This document shows positions 25,201-35,135 of a stretch of 64,000 nt of DNA, piece after piece. How positions within the stretch are numbered: position 1 is the first letter of the stretch; every line of letters begins with the position of its first letter. Made by a program: the position numbers and the translations under genes. Below the pieces are notes generated by a model. The model did no database searches and was not told where the DNA came from. It saw only the letters and a program-made list of their open reading frames with translations. The DNA comes from Symsagittifera roscoffensis (Eukaryota > Xenacoelomorpha > Acoela > Convolutidae): contig NC_087064.1 in NCBI RefSeq assembly GCF_963678635.1, forward strand, positions 15,865,802 to 15,929,801, written 5' to 3'.

Positions 25201-26740
25201 GAAGATGACAATTTGTGTTATTATAAATACGACAGAGAGACGTCAACGAAAACATCTCCTTCATTGAACAGCGGAGGGCGCAAAAACAGCAAACAACATC
25301 ATCAGGTAATCCATGTCAATTTCTTATCGTAGTTGCCTAGTCCAAAGAACTGAAAAGTTGACACATGGAAGAATAGTACTAATTGAAAATTTTCCAACAC
25401 AACTGGAAGCTTACTAAGAATAGCAAGCAAGAAAAAACGCGAATAACAGACACAACTCCAAAGGTGCAATGTAAAAATGGCCTATTTTAAAACAAAGAGT
25501 ATCGCAGTAGCAGCTTCTTTGTTGCTAAACATTGTAGAAAGTTTGAGAGACAACTATCCTGTTTTGAGTTGGAAATATTATCAGCTTGTAGATAAAACAT
25601 AAAAATTTCAAGCCACTTAAACTTATATTTCAAATCGCTAAAATTGGACGCGAAATTTTGAATGCATCATTAGGACCTCCCTGTCATTATTAATTTCACA
25701 AAAGAACCGTTGAAATCTTTCATTTGCTTTCATGACAACAATCCATTCGCAAAATCCTCGTATTTCAATCTAGCTAATCAATCGATGAAATGGTTTTTCA
25801 TAGTTTAGATCAATTTGCCAATGATGCAATTTTCGAGAAAGCTATTGATGTGCTTAAAACTTCAAATAATGGGTTTTAAATTTTAACAATTGCGAATGAT
25901 TAGCAAGATGTTTGTTTCAATTCCAAAAGCTCATTCTACAAAAATACGTTGAAAAACGTTTTGTCAGCTTCGACTAATTCGCAGGAAATTCATCAGTGTA
26001 AGAAAAACAGGGTTTCAAGCACGCTATTCGACCGTCAAATTTTGAATTAGATCAAGTATTTTGATGGCACATGCGAACGCCGAGGTGGCTCGGCACATGC
26101 AAACAACCTCCACATGCGAACAATTTCCCCCTTGGGTAGACCAAGGGAACAATCTCCTCCTTAAATGTAAACACAAGTTAAAGCAGTAAGGCTTGCGTTG
26201 TTCGATGCTCAATTCTGATTGGCTGAGAAATATTACTTTTTTAAGTGAACTACCTCCTTCCCTAAACAAATTTAAGGGGGAGATGGTTTAGTTAGTTTGA
26301 ATAGCTTGTTTGAACAGTTTTCATTTTCTGCGAACCGCTCTAAGCCAAGCTTGTGATAACAAGCTCAAGTTATCTTCAGCACTATTATGAAAGTTTTCAT
26401 CACAATTGTACCTACGCTCGTTATCTTAAGCTATTTATAATATCACGTTGAAAAATATACGTTGATTATTTCAAGCATGTATATTACGCTGGCACTTCTA
26501 CCCAGTTCTTGTAAATTTTGCACGTTTGACAGATATGGATTGCTCCTGTTTACTCTCTTAATTGCGTTCTCTTTTTATTTCAAAAGTGTATTGCAATGTT
26601 AACATGGCTTATTATAAAACATAAACTGAACTACAAAACATGAATGTTTCAAGGTCATCCAGCACATGTTCGACTGTCTGCAGTCTAGAGTGAGTCAGAA
26701 CATGGACATGAGCAACTGGCACCTTCTCAAATACGACTGA
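16250..26740 (+). CDS. Five-exon gene of unknown function, 241 residues
   Basis: Exons 16250-16418, 17105-17332, 20836-20928, 25157-25305 and 26654-26740 (stop TGA) join with intron phases 1, 1, 1, 0 into one 726-nt frame. Every border is AG/GT, and the acceptor before exon 3 has a good pyrimidine tract. AATAAA follows the stop by 48 bp (26,789-26,794). The start is lysine-rich (residues 1-15). A hydrophobic stretch (TVLCLSFSFIG, ~48-58) is followed by DLSNFRKDVEQAAICQ, then a Ser/Thr/Pro linker. Next come an amphipathic segment (QLMKAIETFLDGGMFDLSIP), an acidic-aromatic segment (ISDFGFEDDNLCYYKYD), a polar low-complexity stretch, and a final helix-like tail ending NWHLLKYD. I do not recognise the family. 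The protein looks soluble and small. The gene model is inferred from splice logic alone; exons 3-5 are short and carry most of the risk. Confidence 0.6.
17814..18113 (+). other. Possible secreted-protein exon inside an intron
   Basis: The frame opens with MMEFLLSLFTLLLLVRSVFG, which looks like a signal peptide. About 80 residues with several cysteines follow, reaching a consensus-like donor (GTAAGT at about 18,112). It lies in intron 2 of the 16,250-26,740 gene. No partner exon could be joined with confidence, and the family is not recognised. A chance frame or a decayed gene on either strand is equally possible. Confidence 0.2.
19520..20060 (-). repeat. Dispersed repeat family R1 copy (reverse orientation)
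   Basis: The region 19,790-20,060 is the reverse complement of the R1 pattern: 'aaatctccgcttacgcgtta' at 19,829 mirrors 'taacgcgtaagcggagattt' at 21,944. The flanking block at 19,560-19,615, with a 'cagggcgaagccctg' hairpin, recurs at 21,172-21,230 before the next copy, so the element probably includes it. Confidence 0.6.
20262..20332 (-). repeat. tRNA-derived SINE-like fragment
   Basis: On the minus strand, TGGTCTGGCGGTGAAGC resembles a tRNA D-arm/A-box, and GTTCAAATCCTGGC about 35 bp later fits a B-box. A complete cloverleaf with acceptor stem is not evident. It is read as a SINE head or tRNA relic. Confidence 0.5.
21140..22010. repeat. Foldback copy of repeat family R1
   Basis: The left part (21,300-21,620) matches the reverse orientation of R1 and the right part (21,700-21,990) the forward orientation. 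The whole therefore folds on itself around a centre near 21,650. It lies in intron 3 of the unknown gene (20,929-25,156). Confidence 0.6.
22011..23509. other. Intron DNA, no gene seen
   Basis: Very AT-rich sequence within intron 3 of the gene at 16,250-26,740. The only recognisable item is a tRNA-like fragment at 22,418-22,485. Confidence 0.4.
22418..22485 (-). repeat. tRNA-derived SINE-like fragment
   Basis: Reading the minus strand, GGTTCGAGTCCCGG is a near-perfect Pol III B-box, preceded ~40 bp upstream by GGTAAAGCGGTTCC, an A-box-like stretch. No proper acceptor stem was found, so it is called a SINE relic rather than a tRNA gene. Confidence 0.55.
23510..24045 (+). repeat. Dispersed repeat family R2, copy 4
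   Basis: It carries 'ggtaccacaaataagcatcagaatgggtcgagtgat' like 14,538-14,575 and the 3' block 'ttgcacagcaaccggctatcc' near 24,010. The middle is shortened compared with the other copies. Confidence 0.6.
24046..25156. other. Remainder of intron 3 of the unknown gene
   Basis: AT-rich; no exon or named repeat recognised up to the acceptor at 25,156. Confidence 0.35.
25306..26653. other. Intron 4 of the unknown gene
   Basis: Mostly featureless. A more GC-balanced patch at 26,060-26,270 gives an 81-codon frame on the minus strand without family resemblance. No repeat partner was found inside the window. Confidence 0.35.
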
Positions 26741-26788
26741 ATAGCAACAACAGAGAAAAAAAACAATCGAATTACGAAAGAAAATTGC

Positions 26789-26794
26789 AATAAA
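26789..26794 (+). promoter_or_regulatory. Polyadenylation signal AATAAA
   Basis: It lies 48 bp after the stop codon of the five-exon gene, which supports that gene's 3' end. Confidence 0.5.
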
Positions 26795-27285
26795 AGTTGA
26801 GACTCAAATTCTTTCACATTTCTTAATTTCAAAATGAGAAAAAACTTTTTGCTCCGGACAAGTCTCGACACACCATTGAAGGAACTGTCTTTGCGAAAAA
26901 TAGCGTGTCATTAAAAAAGCGAGGTTTTAAGAACCTCAAGTAAGAGTGATTGAAAAATTTTAAGGGCCAAAACTTTGTTTTGTAGAACTTATGAAATCAT
27001 ACTACCTCAAGTAGCAACCTTATTAGGAAGTTAGAAACATTAATTTTAAAATTTTTAAAATTAGGCAGTTATTAAAATTTAATTTTTTCAAAAAAATTGT
27101 TCCGGCAGGAGTAGAACACTTCAATTGTATATGTTCAAAAAAAACATTTATTAGGAATCGATTTGCAGATCAGAAGAAGCTACCACTTTAACCACGCTTA
27201 TCCAAGAAACGATCAAATAGTAGCCTGTAATTACGGCATACATTGAGTTTTTTGAAGAGTTTCCAAGTGCATTTACAGCTAATAG

Positions 27286-27703
27286 CAGGGTTGCATGATT
27301 AAAATCAACTTGATTTAAATCAATGATGTAAATCGGATTTTAATCGTAGAAAAAAGTCAAAAAAATCAACCCTTGTGTTCTCCTGTCCAGTGCCGCGGTA
27401 AACACACAACCCAGCTTGCATTATTTACATTGGTTACGTACTTCGCTCTTCATAGCATACATTTAGCTGGAAAAGTTTTTCAGTACTTTCGGATTTCTCC
27501 ATTCCAGTCTCAGAAATTGACTGGGAATAAAAAAAATGGGTAACTTGAGTTCTTCTTTCGGATGCTAAAACAGTAATTTTGCGTAAATAAATTGATTCTT
27601 GAAACAAAAACGTTTCCAATGAAAATCGAAAAAATCAAGGTAAAATAATAAAAATCGGATTTAAATCAATCGAGAATATACATCAGATTTTTATGCAACC
27701 TTG
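27286..27703. mobile_element. Small TIR element (CAGGGTTGCAT ends)
   Basis: The left end reads CAGGGTTGCATGATTAAAATC. The right end, reverse complemented, reads CAAGGTTGCATAAAAATC. The pentamer AATAG flanks both sides (27,281-27,285 and 27,704-27,708). The interior is AT-rich with more inverted 'gatttaaatcaat' blocks. It has no transposase. Ends of this type occur in hAT-like MITEs; the superfamily is uncertain because the flanking duplication is short. Confidence 0.5.
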
Positions 27704-28671
27704 AATAGGAGTAATTAACAGCGAAATTTAGGAAAGCAAAATATCTTATTCTTAAAAAAAGTTAGTAGAAAAACAGATAATCCGGAGGTCGGATAATCAA
27801 AACAACAAAATTAATCAAAATATTTTTTGTGCATTTAACACATTATTACTGGGGTATAAAAATTTACTAAATTCAAGCTCATTAGGAGCAGGCATTGAAT
27901 CAAATAGGTACCGGGCAAACATGTCAAACATCCAAAAAACCAAAAAGTTCCGCCAACATCCAAAAAACAGCTTTACTAGGGCAAACATCCAACATTTTTC
28001 TAACAGTAGGGCAAAGATCCGATTTCTACTGTTCCTCAAAAGATATTCTACTAGCCGAAATATTAGTGACCGCCACCGTCGTGTCGAGTAGCTAGCTTGT
28101 CAACAGAGGGCAAAAGCTATTGAAAATTAAAGCCGGTTATCGTCAAGGAGCGTTAAATCGCGCTCACAGGCGACCTTAAACTAAGATTCGAGTAAATTGG
28201 AATAGGCCATTTGGACTTTGTCTTGTTTGAAACACCAAGGTCATGCTATTAATTAATTATTATAAAGTTCGACGTTTGCCATAGCGGATGTTTGACATAT
28301 CGGATACTTACCCCAGACCCGAAATAAATGGTTATGAGAAGCATTGATTGGTCATCAATTCAATCAATGCTTCAGTCCAAAAAATTCGAGCCGAAAAAAT
28401 TTATTTACCAGAGGCGAAGCTGCGCTTCGCCAACACAAGCGAGGAAAAATGCAAAATGCCCTCTAAACAGGCAAAACAAAGTGAAATAAGGAAAAGATTC
28501 AAAAAATACCTTGAGAAACAGAATAGTGAGATTAGGAGCATCACGTTCTCAAATCTGCTTCATGACCGCTTGAAATTGTACTAACACCAGCCACCATTAA
28601 AGCAGCTAGTTTCTATCAAATTGCCAATGCTACGCAGCAAAAAAAATCGACCAAAAAATGAACCTATTTCA
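27704..28671. other. Intergenic, unassigned
   Basis: The phrase 'gggcaaacatcc' occurs repeatedly (27,912-28,020), with an inverted-looking partner 'ggatgtttgac' near 28,285, hinting at another small repeat. A short repeat 'cagaggcgaagctg' is at 28,409-28,440. No gene was recognised; a 78-codon lysine-rich frame (28,348-28,584) crosses that repeat and is not trusted. Confidence 0.35.
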
Positions 28672-28745
28672 ATATTCTGGATTTGTATTTACGACCTGTA
28701 GAATAGGAGTGTCACGTCCTCGTATCTGCACCACGGTCGCTTGGA
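28672..28745 (-). repeat. tRNA-derived SINE-like fragment
   Basis: The minus strand reads GACCGTGGTGCAGATACGAGG (A-box region), then CAGGTCGTAAATACAAATCC (degenerate B-box). It is the same family as the fragment at 15,130-15,215, with matching spacing. Confidence 0.5.
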
Positions 28746-28919
28746 AGTTAACTAGTAGCCTAGCTAATGCTGGATCCAGCTGTTTCAATATTTTTAACCA
28801 TTTGTAATGATACGGCATGGCATAATTTTCAAAAATTGTATTGTAAGTAAAAGCCTAGTGATTTCTCTGCTTAAATAGGGATCAGCCGCTTATTTAAAGG
28901 AGAAAACTAATAATTGCTC

Positions 28920-29640
28920 TTTCAATTAAAGTCTTTACCTCAGATTTGGTTGGGTAGTTTTCGAAGAAAAAAAGTTCCAAAAAACGATAGAAAAATTTGA
29001 CTTTTCCAAAATCCATAAAGTTTTCTCTTCTAAGCATAGGAATAAAATCTTATACAGCGAAGACGTCCACTCCCTGATTTTTAGATTTTTGTCAAGAATA
29101 GTACTGAAATATCTGAAACCAAAATGGTTTAGAAAAAATTCAAAAAATGGATTTTTCCGAAGTCCACATCAGCTTTTCTAAAAAGAAATAGGGTAAAACA
29201 GATTGCGCAGGAAAAATCTAAGCAACCATATTAGCTTGCATGAACCATCAAGTTCACAATAAGAAGATAAGTTCTTGAAAAAAATGTTTTCAAAAAACGG
29301 GCAAAAATCCAAAAATTGGACCTTTTCTAAGGCCATATTTTTTTTTCAAAACACAGGGTTTGTGTTCAAACCCTGTGTTCAACCCAAAGAAAGTTAATGA
29401 TTCATGTAATTCTCGGCGTAAATAATCATTCAGGCAAAGCACAGCCTCAGAAATTTGCATGAATGATTATTTACGCCGAGATTTACATGAATCATTAACT
29501 TTCTTTGGGTTGAACTCTGAATCTCCGATTTGACAGGGTAGTTTTTGAGAAAAGTCAGAAAGTTTTTTTTAAATAACAAAACATCAAAAAATGGGCTTGT
29601 TTGAGGCCATAAATTTGTTCAAAAGAATTCAAGGAATAAC
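28920..29640 (+). repeat. Diverged ~170-bp tandem repeat, block 1
   Basis: Units are recognised by 'gatttg(a/g)(c/t)(a/t)gg(t/g)tagtttt(c/t)gag' followed ~60 bp later by 'ttgacttttccraaa'. They are seen near 28,938, 29,100 and 29,523. The same unit makes a longer array at 32,380-33,480. Between units lies the palindrome at 29,351-29,515. Confidence 0.5.
29351..29515. repeat. Strong hairpin and 55-bp inverted repeat
   Basis: A perfect 12-bp hairpin (29,351-29,378) is followed by a nearly perfect 55-bp inverted repeat: arm 29,377-29,432 against arm 29,460-29,515, with a 27-bp spacer. No open frame crosses it. It could be a young foldback or a Pol II hairpin precursor. No target duplication was seen. 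Confidence 0.75.
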
Positions 29641-32379
29641 CGCTTGAATAGAGGCTCAACTCAGATTCGTGCATTTAACAATTGAGAAAATGGAAAATTC
29701 AAAACAAGTAGGTCACAAATCCCTCTACTGAAACTTTCGAAGGCCGTAGAACGTGGGATAAAATGAAAAGAGACTAGCAAAATAAACAAGAACATAGAAG
29801 AGCAGCCAGTTTTTTCATTGGTAATTTTTTTTGAAAATTGAAGCAGTAGAATTTGTTTTAATTGAAATTGCCGCGAAAAGGCAAAAATTTTAGAAAGCTT
29901 CACAAAAAAAACCCATACATAAGCATAATACCTGTTTTTTTTTCATACAGGACCTAGCACTAGTCATGAACAAAGCACCAACATATGATTTTAATTTACC
30001 TATGCGTAAATAGGATCAAATATGATAATTAAATTGAAATTTACGTTAAGTGCCACCAAATGAGCACTTTCATTTGCGACTTAGCTTAGAAAAAATTCTT
30101 CGTAATAATATACTTCACTTGTGTAGAGAAACTGGGACAATAATGCCTTTTCAGCTGAATTATGTTTTTGAGCACAAAAAAAATAAATTGTGCGAAAGCC
30201 CGACCCACTACACAATCAGAAGTTGAAATACGTTACATTCAGACAAAATCAGAACAAAATTGGGTGAAATCAGAACAAAGGGTGAAATCAGAACAAAATT
30301 GCTTGCAAAAAAGAAGAACTTGAGAGTTTAGCATGTAAGAGAAAAACGCGCCTTGAAACAGAGGCGAAGCTGAGCTTGGTACCACTTGCGATACAAAAAT
30401 GAAAGATTATGACTAAAATCAAATGAAAGATATCTACAAAAAACATTCAATAAACGGTTTTTGTCAATTAACAAGGAGCTTTTAGAAGGCTATGAAAAGC
30501 CGATTTTTCTAAAAAAAATCTACTCTGCCGAAAAAAGCAGGCAGACAAAAATCAAAAAAGCTAAATAACAGTCCTCGACTGGAATGGAACTCCTGGCCGG
30601 GCTTTGTCGTCTGAAGCATGAGTTTTGCAGTAACTTCGAAGAAAGCTGAACGTTCAAAAGACAAAAGCCTAGAGGATCTAAGCAGACAAAATCAGTATAG
30701 TTTGCAGAAAAAACAGTTCCCGGGCGGATCACGAACAAGCCTTTGTGAGCACAAGCCTTTGCCGTCTCAAGTAATTGTGTTACCTTTAAGCCAGGTACTG
30801 CCAGATAGTTGATTAAATATACAACTATCAAGATGTAACAAAGCCGAAAAAACCTGAGCCTAAACCCTTCATGTCGGAAAAATTTCATCCCATTTCAGGA
30901 AATTTCAAGTTTGCCTTCCCCCTCAGAACAGATACTCACACAAAAAAAAAACTTTTTGGTCATCAAACGACGCTGTAAAAGCCATTAAGTCGATATAAAT
31001 TGAGCCGAAACCCATTAGCTGAAAAGACAAAAAAAATCAGAAACTTTAACCAACCGGTAAAATTACGACCAACATAAAAACAAATTTCGATTAGGCCGGA
31101 TATTTTAAATGCAAACATGCTCACATATGTCTGTTGCAACAGAAAGGCCCCGTAGATGAATGAGAGCAGGAGATGCACCCTGTGAACAAAGTCATTTACA
31201 GGAAAAAAGACTAGTACACGATTGCAATACCCTTGCTCATCGCAATGTTAGGATAAAAGAGAAGATAAAATCTTTTTCTATCTAAAAAAAAAGGTATTTT
31301 TTCTGCTACGAAAATTTCAAATTTTCATAAATCTGATTTTCCAAAATAAACCTGTACCCATTGCTTAACTCAACACAGAGCCAAAATAGGACTTCGCATT
31401 TTTTGCAAAACGAAATATTCGCATTGAGTGTTCAGTATTAAAAAAACTGAGAGCAAAAAAATGTAACCTGTTTTTCAAAACTTCTGCGCATTTCAGAAGT
31501 AGGCACAATCTATTCATCCTCTAACACACTTATGATTCTTTAACTTTTAATTTAAAAACACAAACCAGGCAAGGCAAATCATTGTTTGAATCAGATAAAA
31601 TCATGATTTCAAACAATTTTACTAAGGCAAGTGAAACTTAAGATGAGGCTCCATTCATTACTTTCTAGAGACTAAGAATCAAAAAACAAAATAAAATTTT
31701 CCAACAGAAGTCGTCCTTAACTCGGGCTGAGGAAATCAGCAACATTTCTTGGAATTGAATTACCTGCATCATTACAAGAGTACGCCAAGGGAATGTTTAT
31801 ATATAAAAATTAATGCTTAAACCACACAAGAAAAACCGTGCTGTGGTAGCAAAGCTAGAAAAATATTAGTTCGTTAAAAATAGGTTGATTCTAACCTTGG
31901 ACCTCTGACTTCCCGTGCAAGGACGTTACCTCTACGCCAAATGTGAAGAATGACAGGCTAATTTCAATTGCATCAAGCTATCAATGGATTGGCGTGCAAG
32001 CGTAATGAAATTTTATTTACCAGAGCCGATCTCTTTATTGCAAAAACTTGCTTTTTCAATAATATAACTTACGATACAACACAATCGTAGAAAAAAATAC
32101 AAGTCGAAAACAAATGAAAATTGTTGAAAAAATTAGGTGAACCAAAAATATCGTTGCCTCAATGACAGCTAAAGCTGGAGGTACATGTTTGATCATTCTG
32201 AATTTGTTAAACCGATGCAGGACGATAAGCTTGATTTCGAAGATCGGACTTTGCCCATAACCTTAGTTGTTCGCCTACTAAAAACAAGAAAAAAGAAGAC
32301 AACATTTCTCCTACAAAAAACTAAAGTTTAGCCGCTTTTGCAGGCAAAATTCGCGCAACCGCTTCATTCGATTAAACTT
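29641..32379. other. Long stretch without recognised genes
   Basis: AT-rich intergenic DNA. A 122-codon minus-strand frame (30,888-30,520) starts hydrophobic and has no recognisable domain. A copy of the short 'cagaggcgaagctg' repeat is at 30,358-30,395, and a tRNA-like fragment is at 31,880-31,950. Nothing else is supported. Confidence 0.4.
31880..31950 (-). repeat. tRNA-derived SINE-like fragment
   Basis: The minus strand reads TTGGCGTAGAGGTAACG, then AGGTCCAAGGTTAGAATC, a weak A-box and B-box pair at tRNA spacing. It is decayed. Confidence 0.4.
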
Positions 32380-33480
32380 TTCATCTCAGATTTGATAAAT
32401 TAATTTTTCAGAAAATTCAAAACAATTTGTAGAAAAACGGTCATAATTCAAAATTTTGACTTTTCGAAATCCGAAATTTTTTTCTGATAAAAGCAGGTAG
32501 TGGCCGGTACAGTAGAGAATACTTCCAAAATCGAGTTTTTAGGTTGAACACTTAACCTGAGAATTGGCATGTTAATTTCAGGGTAAAAGTCTAAAAACTT
32601 CCAAACAACGTTCAAAGCTTCAAAACTTCCACTTAATTGAAAGCCATAATTTTACTCTAAAAAAACTGGGCGCAGCAAAACTAAGTTTTCAACGAGCTAA
32701 GCTTTCAACAACCTTTTACCTCAATTAAAATTATGAAATCACATTTGACAGGATAGTTATCGAGAACAGTTCAAAAAACGGCCACCAAATCAGATAGTTG
32801 ACATTTCCGAGAATCATAGCTTTTTGTTTTAAGAACATGGTCTTCAGCGCGTATGCGGAAGAAATTCAAACCTGTAATTTCGACTGAACCCAAAAACCTA
32901 TGTTTGGCAGGCTAGTTCTCGGCAGAAGTCAAAAAAGTTACAAAAAACGCTGAAAAAATCAATTGTTTGACTTTCACGAGGGTCAGAACTTTTTGTGTCA
33001 AAAAATTTTTTGGCGTATTCGGGTATGCATAAGAGCTTCAGACAACCCACTCTGTGAATTAAACCCAAAATCCTTAGATATGAAATGGTCATTTTTGGTG
33101 ACATTCGTACAAAATTTAAGAAAAAAAACGTTAAAAATAATAAAAAATGACTTTTCCGAGGACGATAACTTTTTGTTTTAAAAAAAAATTGCAATTGGCT
33201 GCTAAGGCAGGGGAGCGTTTCAACGCTCTTTATCCCCATTAAACCCACAACCTAAGGTTTATGAGTTTAGTTTTTGAGAAAAGTCAAAAAGATTCAAACA
33301 AAAGTTCAAAAAAATCAAAAATTTCACTATTACGAGGGCCATAGTGTAAAAGTTTTGGATCAGCCGCTTATGGAGCGGAGCTTTTCAAAACTTCAACTTT
33401 CATAGAAATAAAAATTTCAGATTTGATAGGTTAGTTTTCGACTAAACGACCAAAAATCAAAAATATAGGTCAAATAGTCC
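32380..33480 (+). repeat. Diverged ~170-bp tandem repeat, block 2
   Basis: Unit starts are visible at about 32,390, 32,743, 32,903, 33,075, 33,255 and 33,419. The last five are spaced 160, 172, 180 and 164 bp. Each unit has a 'ttgataggttagttttcgag' type start, an A-rich 'caaaaaacg' middle and a 'gacttttccgagga(c/t)ataactttttgtttta' type end. Short frames through it are repeat artefacts. Confidence 0.6.
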
Positions 33481-34667
33481 CCCCACAGACTTCTTAGAAG
33501 GATGTCGAGAAAAGGGTAAAGCAAAGAGAGACCAGGAGTGTTAAAACTGCAGGAAATGAAAAAAAATTTTTACGACTCATCGGTACTGAAACACATGACA
33601 ACATAATAAATTTTGCCCTCGAAACTTTGCAATATAAGTTGACTCAGTCGCTATAACATCAGCAGATTATCATAAGTCCGAACCGTTGAATCGAAAAAAG
33701 AACAAAAATCAGTTCAAATCTATTCAAAATCAGGCTTGGTAAATTTACAAAAAAAAACTCAATTCCGAACTGTTTAAATCAAAATAAAACCAATACTTTA
33801 GAATATAAGCCAATAAAAACCGTACCAGATTATACAGAGAGGCGAAGCTGCACTTCACATACACAAGCAAAAACATGACCGACAACGGTACTGGGAAAAA
33901 CTGAATGAGTAAAGCTTTGAGTCTACAAAATTTCTTAAGTGAAGCACGCCAATTATCAGTCTACATAATTGCTAAGTTACGCAAGCCATTTATGACGCAG
34001 TAGCAGCACCACTCAATTTGAAAAAAAAAAGAAATTTACCAACTTACATGCCTCAATTTATAGAGCGGACCCATTTTAACCAGTATACGAAAAAATTCAT
34101 TTGAAACATCCGGCCCTGCCCAGGTTCCAACCTCGTAATTTGTTGTAGGTTTCCTTGCCTACCTCTACGCTACATATTCATGATACCTTGAAGCTAAAGT
34201 GCTATTTGAAATATAATAGTATGTGTTGATATCCTTAACGTTGGCTGCACTTAGTAGCTGGTTATTGATCAAAATGAACCCTTTCAAAATAAACACGTTT
34301 TGTCGCAACAGTATTTGCGTCGCAACAATATTTGCGACTTCGGTTGGAAAAAATTAGAGAGTTCATGTTATAACACAAGCTTTGCTTGTGTAAAAAAGTC
34401 ATTCAAAAACGGAAATGAACCGGCGGAAACTAGGACAAAAATCACGAATCTAATTTAAAAAAATTGAATTGAAAAAACAATTCCTACCTGATGTAGCTTG
34501 GAATTAGAAAAGAACGCAAAAACAACTAAATTATCGGACAAAATTTGAGTACCGCTCAACGCACAAATGTATAAATAAAACGAACAGACAAAGAAGGTAC
34601 CATTCTACAGCAGCAGTGGTAGTTGAGTTTCAACTCTGACAAGTATTGCATTAAAAGAGTGGAGTTT
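33481..34667. other. Intergenic flank downstream of SNRPE
   Basis: It contains a short 'gaggcgaagctg' repeat (33,837-33,868) and a tRNA-like fragment (34,105-34,170). No other gene was recognised. Confidence 0.4.
34105..34170 (-). repeat. tRNA-derived SINE-like fragment
   Basis: The minus strand reads TAGCGTAGAGGTAGGC, then GAGGTTGGAACCTGGGC. It is tRNA-like, but the invariant bases of the T-loop are lost, so it is not a working tRNA gene. Confidence 0.45.
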
Positions 34668-34925
34668 CTAAGCCTGTTGAATGAGAGTTATGTTGTCTCC
34701 TTTGAGCAAAATTCTTCCGACTCGCCTTCTTGTGTCCTTCTTAATATGCACTTCCTCAGCGTCTTCCAGAACCAGATTCATGTACTCATCGAAGCCAATA
34801 ATTTGACCTTCAAGGCGCAAATTGACCTGCTCATAGACCCACACTTGGATCCTGGATTTGTTTTGTAGATATCTGAACAGCAGATTGATGGGCTGCACCA
34901 TTACTTTGGCTACTTTTCCAGACAT
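34668..34925 (-). CDS. SNRPE: Small nuclear ribonucleoprotein E (SmE)
   Basis: This 85-residue frame is a clear SmE. The Sm1 motif covers [35 protein letters not shown] in shortened view ([18 protein letters not shown]), and the Sm2 motif is [13 protein letters not shown] near the C-terminus. SmE is one of seven Sm proteins forming the ring on U1, U2, U4 and U5 snRNAs in the spliceosome. Length fits the family (human 92). The start chosen is ATG at 34,925, giving [15 protein letters not shown] like other SmE starts. The coding part is a single exon. A splice acceptor TTTGCAG stands one base before the ATG, so a leader exon or trans-spliced leader is likely. The upstream neighbour's stop is only 210 bp away on the same strand. 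Confidence 0.96.
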   Translation of the reverse strand: MSGKVAKVMVQPINLLFRYLQNKSRIQVWVYEQVNLRLEGQIIGFDEYMNLVLEDAEEVHIKKDTRRRVGRILLKGDNITLIQQA

Positions 34926-35066
34926 ACTGCAAACAAAACACAGAATCTGAAAAATCAGCAACGGCTTTCATTATCATTTCACGACGATTAATTTTAACTT
35001 CAGTCAGAAATACTTTTAACGATATCAAATTTTTTCAACTACATACTCTCGATTTAGTACATTCAG

Positions 35067-35072
35067 TTTATT
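35067..35072 (-). promoter_or_regulatory. Polyadenylation signal AATAAA
   Basis: It lies on the minus strand 63 bp after the stop codon of the RING/MATH gene and ~140 bp before the SNRPE start. It would end the upstream message inside the short gap between the two genes. Confidence 0.55.
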
Positions 35073-35135
35073 TACAAATGCATTGAATTCATAGTTCACC
35101 TTGATTTGAAAGTAATTATAAGGCAGCTAATTTAT

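Noticed and set aside
28348-28584. 78-codon lysine-rich frame
   Set aside because: It crosses a dispersed repeat copy and has no recognisable domain.
30520-30888. 122-codon minus-strand frame with a hydrophobic start
   Set aside because: No family resemblance, no splice or polyadenylation context, and a competing frame on the other strand.
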